This document shows positions 55,151-61,735 of a stretch of DNA of 64,000 nt, piece by piece. The notes under the pieces are model-generated. The model was not told the DNA's origin. It ran no database searches and worked only from the letters and a program-made list of their open reading frames with translations. Each line of letters begins with the position of its first letter. The stretch's first letter is position 1. The position numbers were made by a program, and so were the translations under genes. The stretch comes from Anatilimnocola aggregata (GTDB lineage: Bacteria; Planctomycetota; Planctomycetia; Pirellulales; Pirellulaceae): NCBI RefSeq assembly GCF_007747655.1, contig NZ_CP036274.1, forward strand, positions 1,488,001 to 1,552,000, given 5' to 3'.

Positions 55151-56772
55151 GCCTCTTCACCATCGCGTGGCGCAGCATTCAGCAACGGGGCGTCGCTTCG
55201 GCCCTGACCATGATCTCGATGGCCTTGGGCGTGATGCTCGTCGTTGCCGTGCTGACCGTGCATGGCGTGCTGTCGCGTTCGTTCGAGAGCAACGCCAGCC
55301 TTGGCTACAACATGATTGTCGGGGCGAAAGGCGGCCAAGAGCAATTGGTGCTCAACACGGTCTACTATCTCAGCCGACCGGTCGAGAACATTTCGTACGA
55401 CTACTACCTGGAGTTTCACAAGCGCGACGCACGCGCGCTGATGCTGAAGGATTCGCTCCGCCTGCGCGGCCACAAGCAACTGTTCGAGACCGCCGAACTT
55501 GCCAACTTTGCGACCAGCAGCGGACTCGATGCACTTGCCTTGCAAGCGGCCTTCGCCAGTGAACAGCAGGTCGCCGCGCGGTGGACCGACCTCGAACGCA
55601 ACGGCAAGTATGGGCCGCAGATCGACCTGGCGATTCCCGTCTGCCTGGGCGATTACTTTGGCAAGTTTCGCGTCGTCGGCACCACGCCGCAGTTCTTGGA
55701 TGAATTGGTTTTTGATATCGAGCGCAATCGCAAATACGAGTTCGCCCAAGGGCGCAACTTTCAGCAGCGCAGTGCAGAGAACGGATATTTCGAAGCGGTT
55801 GTGGGCGCGAAGGTCGCTCGTGAAATGGACGTTCATCTAGGCGACAAAATTTCACCAGCGCATGGCGATCCGGAAGGGCATTTGCATGAGCGGAAGTTCA
55901 CCGTCGTCGGCATTTTGAAATCGAGCGGCACACCCAACGACAGCGCGGTCTTCGTCAACATCGAAGGCTTCTACTTGATGGAAGACCACGCCAAGAGTGT
56001 CGAAGACACGCGTTCGGAGGAAACAAAGGCCGCCGAGAAAGTGCCGCTGACCGAAGAACAGATGAAGGAAGAGTTCCGCCGCCGGCAACAGCAAAAGCAA
56101 CTGATTGAGCGCGAGGCTGATCCCGACCCACTGCCCGTCGAGCAACGAGAAGTGACTGCCATCTTGCTGAAGATGGACCCCAAGCAAGGAATTTTTGTGG
56201 AAGGGGCTGTCAACAAAGACAAGCTCAACGGCGCTCAAGCCGTTGCCCCGATCGCGGTGATCGTCGGCATGTTTGAAGGAATCGTCAAACCGATTCAGTG
56301 GACCCTGTTGATTTTGACTTCGATCATTTGCATTGTCTCTGGCATCAGCATTCTGGTGAGCATTTACAACTCGATGAGCGAGCGGCGGCATGAGATTGCC
56401 GTCATGCGCGCACTGGGCGCGGGGCGCGGCAAAGTGATGGCGATCATCCTGCTCGAAGCCACGTTGCTCTCGCTAGGCGGCTGCGCGATTGGCTGGGCGC
56501 TCGGGCACTTTGCTTGTTACTGGGCGAGCCCGACGATCGAAGAGCGAACCGGGGTCTTCATCGGCATGAACCTTTGGGGAGACCCGTTTTTCCACCCACT
56601 CGAATGGCTCTCCAGCGACTTCGCCAGCCGGAACGAACAACTCAACCAAAGCTTCAAACTCCCGGTCGAGCTGCTCATCGTCCCGGCGCTGGTTCTTCTC
56701 GCCATGTTGGTCGGCCTTTGGCCCGCCCTGAGTGCCTACCGCACCGACGTTGCTCGCTCTCTCGGCAAGTAG
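55147..56772 (+). CDS. ABC transporter permease, FtsX/MacB-like
   Basis: A 541-aa permease. One N-terminal membrane helix (about 18-40) precedes a large periplasmic domain (about 45-375) of MacB-PCD type, with a charged Glu/Lys/Gln-rich insert near 290-330. Three C-terminal helices follow (about 378-402, 430-460 and 510-535), with the FtsX-like 'SIYNSMSERRHEIAVMRALGAGRGKVMAI'. This is the partner of the ATPase gene before it. The substrate is unknown; the periplasmic-domain size fits the MacB/LolE group. Confidence 0.93.
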   Translation: MSLFTIAWRSIQQRGVASALTMISMALGVMLVVAVLTVHGVLSRSFESNASLGYNMIVGAKGGQEQLVLNTVYYLSRPVENISYDYYLEFHKRDARALMLKDSLRLRGHKQLFETAELANFATSSGLDALALQAAFASEQQVAARWTDLERNGKYGPQIDLAIPVCLGDYFGKFRVVGTTPQFLDELVFDIERNRKYEFAQGRNFQQRSAENGYFEAVVGAKVAREMDVHLGDKISPAHGDPEGHLHERKFTVVGILKSSGTPNDSAVFVNIEGFYLMEDHAKSVEDTRSEETKAAEKVPLTEEQMKEEFRRRQQQKQLIEREADPDPLPVEQREVTAILLKMDPKQGIFVEGAVNKDKLNGAQAVAPIAVIVGMFEGIVKPIQWTLLILTSIICIVSGISILVSIYNSMSERRHEIAVMRALGAGRGKVMAIILLEATLLSLGGCAIGWALGHFACYWASPTIEERTGVFIGMNLWGDPFFHPLEWLSSDFASRNEQLNQSFKLPVELLIVPALVLLAMLVGLWPALSAYRTDVARSLGK

Positions 56773-56971
56773 CGTTTTTGTTCTGTCCGCGTTCTCGGCT
56801 TCGGCCGATTTTTCGCCCATTTAGCTCGAAACGCGTGGCAGGCCATCGTCATCCGCAGCTGGCGACCCATTCTGCCTCGGGCAGCCACTCAAAACTCGCT
56901 CCCAGGAATGTGGCTTCAGGGCTTCCGAGATCGGAAACTGGTGATTAGAATTACGCGTCTCGCAGCTTCCT

Positions 56972-57044
56972 GGTCAGGTAGCTCAGTTGGTAGAGCAATG
57001 GACTGAAAATCCATGTGTCGCCGGTTCAACTCCGGCCCTGACCA
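56972..57044 (+). tRNA. tRNA-Phe (anticodon GAA)
   Basis: A full cloverleaf: acceptor GGTCAGG/CCTGACC with discriminator A57044, D arm GCTC/GAGC, anticodon stem ATGGA/TCCAT with loop CTGAAAA (anticodon 57005-57007), and T arm GCCGG/CCGGC with loop TTCAACT. The CCA end is not encoded. It is the attachment-type neighbour of an integrase remnant starting 115 nt downstream. Confidence 0.97.
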
Positions 57045-57158
57045 CTTACACAGTAACGACTTACGACGATTCCGAAATCGCTCAAAAGGCTTGTACCACC
57101 GATAACACAACCGCACCGACAGTAACCTATCTTCGGACTGTCATTCGGAGTTGTGGAA

Positions 57159-57479
57159 ATGTCGAAAGTGCGACCGGACAAGCCTTACCCGGAATTCCTT
57201 CTTTCCGCGCATCCTCGCGGCACATGGTGTACGAAGCTTCGTGGGCGGCTGCCCTACTTCGACCCGTGGGTTGATTGGCAAGCGGAGCTCATTCTCTATC
57301 TTGAACAGCGCGACGACGTGCACGCCGGCAGGAACCCCAAACACATTAAGGGCGGGGTGACGCGGCGCTATGACCTCGACCACTTCCTATCGAGCAAGAA
57401 GAACGCCCACGCCACGGGCGAGTTGTCGGAATGGTCATTCCTTGAAGCGTGTTCCCCTCGAACTCGACAAGCCGGATAA
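57159..57479 (+). pseudogene. Truncated tyrosine recombinase (integrase) N-terminus
   Basis: The first about 90 residues match the N-terminal part of planctomycete phage-type integrases: 'RPDKPYPEFLLSAHPRGTW' followed by 'LRGRLPYFDPWVDWQAELILYLEQRDDVHAGRNP', and then the start of the core-binding domain ('LDHFLSSKKNAHATGELSEWSFLEAC'). After this the sequence diverges and stops; the catalytic domain with R-H-R-Y is missing. GGAG lies 9 nt before the ATG. Its position right behind tRNA-Phe marks an old integration site. Confidence 0.75.
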
Positions 57480-57720
57480 AATCTGCCTTGCTTAGCAGCA
57501 GTTCGTCGCCGCCATCAGCGGCAGGAATCCACCGTTGCCCGTTTTCGGCAACATGCTTGAGGGCGTCGAACAGCTTCCCGTCTTTCTTATCCTTGATGCG
57601 TGGCGCCCGCTGGCGACAATAGCTTGCCGTTTAGCGTCCGTATCGAGCGCCGGCAGTCCAAGGCGGTCACACTGGGGCGGCAACGTCATGTTCAACAGCG
57701 AGTCAAGGAAAGGAGGGCCT
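57436..57720 (-). pseudogene. Degraded gene fragment of mobile-element type
   Basis: On the minus strand two adjoining frames read as protein. The first, from about 57720 down to 57605, contains 'LPPQCDRLGLPALDTDAKRQ'. The second, from about 57620 down to 57440, contains 'RIKDKKDGKLFDALKHVAEN' and 'ADFIRLVEFEGNTLQG'. They would join through one frameshift near 57605, and the second ends where the integrase fragment begins. I do not recognise the family. It is probably a cargo gene of the decayed element. Confidence 0.45.
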
Positions 57721-57814
57721 CATTTTCTAACCCCTTCTCAAAACTACCCTCCGCCACAAGTTCGCCGGGGCTGAATGGTTCCATTTGGGCGTAGGCCATT
57801 CGAGTAGTTGCTGC

Positions 57815-57838
57815 GGCCCGACCCTTTCACGTCGGGCC
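57815..57838. terminator. Hairpin, possible bidirectional terminator
   Basis: GGCCCGAC-CCTTTCAC-GTCGGGCC is a perfect 8-bp stem with an 8-nt loop, followed on the plus strand by ATTTCTC. It lies in the gene-free remnant region 57721-58051. Confidence 0.5.
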
Positions 57839-57955
57839 ATTTCTCACATGTGAACCGCGATTGTTGTCTCGCGTCGGCGCATCGGCTGAGCGCGAGTGAC
57901 CGCTGAGAAGCGGCCAGGCGGGTACTTTTGCCGAAACACAAACGCCAAGAAGGTC

Positions 57956-57991
57956 GTGTGTCAGGTGACCTGCTACGGCGACCTGACACAC
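57956..57991. repeat. Perfect inverted repeat, 11-nt arms
   Basis: GTGTGTCAGGT (57956-57966) and ACCTGACACAC (57981-57991) flank a 14-nt centre that itself repeats GACCTG. It lies between the remnant region and the oxalate decarboxylase gene and may be a REP-type element or an end of the decayed mobile element. Otherwise 57721-58051 is empty. Confidence 0.6.
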
Positions 57992-58051
57992 AACCATTCA
58001 AAATTACGCTGACTTGGCGACGCTCTGCGGCGGGGAACTGAATACGCGAAA

Positions 58052-59228
58052 TTACTTGTCAGGCCCATTCACACCGGCGACGAAGACGTCGCGATTGGGA
58101 AACTTATCGAACAGCGAGGCCGGCTTCGAAAAGTTTGTCGCCAAGATGTCGGTAGGGTTGCCGGCGATCCACTGAGTCAGATCGATGGTCTGATAGATGC
58201 CGGTGTTGAACCCAATCAGAATGCGGCAGGGGGTGCTGCCGACGTTTTCGATGGAGTGGCCATAGCCTTTGGGGAATGTAGCCCACATCTCCCTGTTCGA
58301 GAGTTTCGGTGCGGTAGCGGCCGTGCGAGCCGAACATGGTCACGCTGATGTTGCCGGTGATGACGTAGTGCCATTCATCGGCCGTCGGATGCCAGTGCAA
58401 TTCGCGCAGGGCGCCTGGTTCAAGCTCAAGAATCACGCCGGAGATCGTGGTGGAGATGGGGAACGACGTCGAATCGACCGTCCATTCGCGGCCACCAGCG
58501 AACACGCGATGCGGAGGTTGCTTCATCATGGCGTACTTGTGGGTGAGCTTTGGCTTCTTCCAGCCCTGCAGCGGAACGGTCTGCTCGGTTGGTGGAACTT
58601 CGCCCTGGGCGAAATAAACCTCTTCCTGGGGCAGCCCTTCAAAGGCAGATTCAGGCAGGCCAAAATTCTTCGCGAGCAGTGCCTTTGGCGTATGTCCCAA
58701 CCAATCCGTGATGCTGAAGGTGCCGAATTCGGAGAAGTAGCCGTTATCGAAAATCAGAATGAAGTGGCACGGCTTGTTTCCCAGGCATTCGAGCACGTGG
58801 CCATGTCCGCGAGGAAAGTACCACACATCGCCCGGCTCGAAATCGTTCGTCTCCGACGTGCCATCGGGGGCGATCACGGTTGTGCGGACCTGCCCTTCAA
58901 GCACAAAGGCCCACTCGGCAGCGGTCGCGTGCCAATGCAGTTCACGCATGGCTCCCGGTTCCAGTTGCATCGACACGCCGGCCAGCCCCTTCGAAATGGG
59001 CAGTTGCGTGACCGTCGCTTCTTTGCCGTAGCAGTTGCCAATGACTTTTCCCGTCGATTTATCCAGAGCGAACTTGAAGGTGGGGAGTTCCGGACCCGCG
59101 GTCACCGGATCGGGCACATTGTTCATGAAGCTGGTATCACCACCATCGCCATGCGGGGCGATGATTGGAGAAGCAAAGTCCAGCATGGTGACGCCCTCAG
59201 AAAACTCATGGTTTTGAAGTTGCGACAT
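58052..59228 (-). pseudogene. oxdC: Oxalate decarboxylase (bicupin), frameshifted
   Basis: Mn-dependent bicupin converting oxalate to formate and CO2. Cupin 1 has 'ELHWHATAAEWAFVLEGQ' with metal ligands His/His/Glu and 'PRGHGHVLE', and a lid loop 'FSEFGTF' that keeps the catalytic Glu of the SENST loop. Cupin 2 has 'ELHWHPTADEWHYVITG'. After 'EQGDVGYIP' the frame is lost; the expected continuation 'KGYGHSIENVGSTPCRILIG' is found in the next frame to the stop at 58052. One extra base in a GGGG run at 58271-58274 (plus strand) explains this. The ATG at 59228 has GGAG 8 nt upstream. It may be a true pseudogene or a base-calling error. Confidence 0.85.
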
Positions 59229-59296
59229 GGAAACACTCCGGCATGAAGGGGAAATTGGTTTAGGCTCTTTTGACGTTTGCTTACCGCTGTTCGACG

Positions 59297-59848
59297 CTAC
59301 TCTTCGTTGCTCGAATTCACGTACGACATGGGTCCGGCCGATTCGAACAGGAACCACGTCCGACGTTCGGTCTCATCGATCCAGTTCTCGATCAAGCTGG
59401 CGGTCGCTACATCGTTGTGTTCATCGCAAACGGCGTGAGCGCTGCGGAGCAAACGCGTGAGGAGTTGGTTATCAGCTGTCAATTCGGCCAGCATGTCGCG
59501 CGGGGCGACAAAGTCCTCGTTGTTGTCGGGCAGCCGTCGGCTTCGCGCGATGTCGCCAATCGACCGCAGGGTGGTGCCGCCGATTTTGCGAGCCCGCTCG
59601 GCGATGTCGTCGGTCATCGCGAAGATCTGGTCCGACTGTTCATCGAGCAGCAAGTGATAGTCGCGGAAGTGCGAACCGCTCATGTGCCAATGAAAGTTCT
59701 TGGTCTTCACATAGAGCGTGAAGACGTCTGCGAGCAGCACGCGCAATTCGGCGGCGACCGCGGCGACTCCTTCCGGTGTGAGATCGGACGGTGTCGCCAG
59801 GGGCGATTTCGGTCGGTGGTTGGTGACTTCGGATTGTTTGGTAATCAT
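59297..59848 (-). CDS. dps: Dps-family ferritin-like protein (second copy)
   Basis: A 183-aa Dps/ferritin-like protein distinct from the one at 49672. The ferroxidase motif reads 'NFHWHMSGSHF' and 'LLLDEQSDQIFAMTDDIAERARKIGG'. The N-terminus is longer and contains Lys/Arg/Pro, possibly for DNA binding. It lies between the HSL-type hydrolase (61 nt upstream) and the oxalate decarboxylase gene (68 nt downstream), all leftward, so a three-gene operon is plausible. It would protect against iron/peroxide stress. Confidence 0.92.
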   Translation of the reverse strand: MITKQSEVTNHRPKSPLATPSDLTPEGVAAVAAELRVLLADVFTLYVKTKNFHWHMSGSHFRDYHLLLDEQSDQIFAMTDDIAERARKIGGTTLRSIGDIARSRRLPDNNEDFVAPRDMLAELTADNQLLTRLLRSAHAVCDEHNDVATASLIENWIDETERRTWFLFESAGPMSYVNSSNEE

Positions 59849-59909
59849 TGCGATTCCCCTTCATACTTTGGGTTTGAACATCGGGACCAATTTCAACTTG
59901 CGAGGTTGC

Positions 59910-60881
59910 TCAACGCAGCCTTCGCTTGAGTTCATCCGCCACTTGCAGCAGCGAAGCACGTGTGGCCGGCGTTTGGCTGAGGGGGTTCAACAGTCCCCAG
60001 TCGTGAATCATGCCGCTGTAGCGGACGGCAATCACGTCGACTCCCGCGACGTCGAGTTTGCGGGCATATTCTTCGCCTTCGTCGCGGAGCACGTCGTTGC
60101 CGGCCGTTTGAATGAGCGCCGGAGGCAGTCCGCGCAGTTCGTCAGTCGTGGCTCGCAGCGGCGAGGCATAGATCTCAGAGCGCTCGACGGGGTCGGTCGT
60201 ATAGCTGTCCCAGAACCACTTCATCATGTTGCTGGTCAAGAAGCGGTCGTTGCCGTACTTGTGATAAGACGAGGTCTCGAAGTAGGCATCGGTGACCGGC
60301 CACATCAGGGCCTGGAAGCAAATTTCAGGGCCGCCGCGGTCCTTAGCCATGAGTGCGACAACCGCGGCCATGTTGCCTCCGACGCTGTTGCCAACCACGG
60401 CGAGGCGGCTGCCGTCGACATGGATCGTGTGCCCGAACTCGGCCACCCACTTGGTTGCCGCGTATGCTTGCTCGATGGCCACGGGATATCGAGCTTCGGG
60501 CGAGCGCGTGTAGTTCACAAACACCGCTGCAGCGCCCGAAGATGCGACCAGGTCGCGAACGAATCGCTCGTGCGTAGGAAAGTCCCCGAGCACCCAGCCG
60601 CCGCCATGAAAGAACATAAAAGCCGGCACCGTCTTCTCGGAGCCGGCCGGTCGCACGATGGTCAAATCGAGCGGCTGACCGTCGTGGTGAATCGTCACCG
60701 ACGAAACCCGTGCGGGTGGCAGGTCGAGAGGCAACGAAGTTTGCAGAGTGGTGAGCACCTGCCGAGCTTCGTGCGGCGAAAGCTCTTCCATCGGCGGGCC
60801 GCCGGCAGCGTTCACCTGTTTCAAAAAGGCTCGAACCCGATGGTCAATCGCTTCGTCAAAGGCTGGATCGATGGCTTGCAT
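59910..60881 (-). CDS. Alpha/beta hydrolase, HSL/acetyl-esterase family
   Basis: A 323-aa carboxylesterase of the hormone-sensitive-lipase group. It has the oxyanion motif 'FFHGGGWVLGDF' (near 95-106), the nucleophile elbow 'GNSVGGNMA' (Ser near 166), and the C-terminal His in 'YSGMIHDWGL' (near 295), with Asp before it. Soluble, no signal peptide. The ATG at 60881 is preferred over 60896 because AAGG lies 8 nt upstream. Probably first gene of the leftward hydrolase-Dps-OxdC unit; the substrate is unknown. Confidence 0.92.
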   Translation of the reverse strand: MQAIDPAFDEAIDHRVRAFLKQVNAAGGPPMEELSPHEARQVLTTLQTSLPLDLPPARVSSVTIHHDGQPLDLTIVRPAGSEKTVPAFMFFHGGGWVLGDFPTHERFVRDLVASSGAAAVFVNYTRSPEARYPVAIEQAYAATKWVAEFGHTIHVDGSRLAVVGNSVGGNMAAVVALMAKDRGGPEICFQALMWPVTDAYFETSSYHKYGNDRFLTSNMMKWFWDSYTTDPVERSEIYASPLRATTDELRGLPPALIQTAGNDVLRDEGEEYARKLDVAGVDVIAVRYSGMIHDWGLLNPLSQTPATRASLLQVADELKRRLR

Positions 60882-61089
60882 GACGATACCTTTCATTTCG
60901 GACTAAGGAGTGTTTATCGCTCTGCCTAGACTGAGCGTGAGTGGTGGACAGGCTTGAAACGTTTGCTGCCGTAGCTGGCCGGGAATGAAAATGGGGAGTG
61001 GGTAGTTCATTTCTCGCCACAACCGGTCTTGCCGTGTCCGACTCGCACGGGCGAAGATAGGGAGGAAGATAAAACTAGGAACTCGCGTG

Positions 61090-61716
61090 ATGAATGAAGG
61101 CTGCACCACCATCGCCGTCCAGCGCTATTTGGGCGAGCTTGCTCGCCTAGACGGCTGCGAGCCAGCGGATCCGGTCATCCGAGCCCTGCTGGATAGCTCG
61201 GTTTCGAGATTGCACTTGCTCTGCAAATCGCTCTTGCTCCGCAGCTACCCTCGGCTGGCCCGGCCGCCTCTCAACCTCAATTCCGAGGAGATGCTGAGTA
61301 CCGTGGTGGATCGACTCATGCGGGCGATGCGTGAAGTTCGGCCGACTTCCGTCCGCCAGTTCTTCGCATTGGCCAATCAACACATGCGGTGGGAGCTCAA
61401 CGACCTAGCGCGTCGGTTGGACAGCCGCACGCCCGCGATCGAATATCAGGACGCGTTTGTGCCGGCAGGGGACATGAGCGAGTCTCAACTGACTCCCAAC
61501 ACGTTACGCATGCTGGAGGCAATCGAAGCGTTGCCTGAAGAAGAACGCGAGGTGTTCAGCCTGGTTCGCGTTCAGGGTATGACGCACGAGGATGTAGCCG
61601 ATCTCTTAGAAGTATCGACGAAAACGGTTCAACGCCGGTTGAATCGCGGCCTGATGATTCTGGCGGACAGTCTGAACGACTTGAATCCCAGCCCGTCACC
61701 AAACGATACACCTTAA
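61090..61716 (+). CDS. ECF-like sigma factor of the planctomycete kinase-linked type
   Basis: A 208-aa protein with a divergent sigma region 2 ('MLSTVVDRLMRAMREV...QFFALANQHMRWELNDLARR', about 70-120) and a clear region 4 ('LEAIEALPEEEREVFSLVRVQGMTHEDVADLLEVSTKTVQRRL', about 140-185). Such sigma factors occur in planctomycetes next to Ser/Thr kinases with C-terminal repeats, as here (19 nt apart). This suggests control by phosphorylation in place of an anti-sigma factor. The ATG at 61090 is used; a GTG directly before it is an alternative. Confidence 0.88.
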   Translation: MNEGCTTIAVQRYLGELARLDGCEPADPVIRALLDSSVSRLHLLCKSLLLRSYPRLARPPLNLNSEEMLSTVVDRLMRAMREVRPTSVRQFFALANQHMRWELNDLARRLDSRTPAIEYQDAFVPAGDMSESQLTPNTLRMLEAIEALPEEEREVFSLVRVQGMTHEDVADLLEVSTKTVQRRLNRGLMILADSLNDLNPSPSPNDTP

Positions 61717-61735
61717 ACTTTCGCCAAAGTTCTTC

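Noticed and set aside
58269-59246. Plus-strand frame of about 325 codons opposite the oxalate decarboxylase gene
   Set aside because: Shadow of the bicupin gene; the minus strand has the metal-binding motifs and the ribosome site.
59718-60929. Plus-strand frame of about 400 codons
   Set aside because: Antisense to the Dps and HSL-type hydrolase genes, which have clear catalytic motifs. The product matches no protein pattern.
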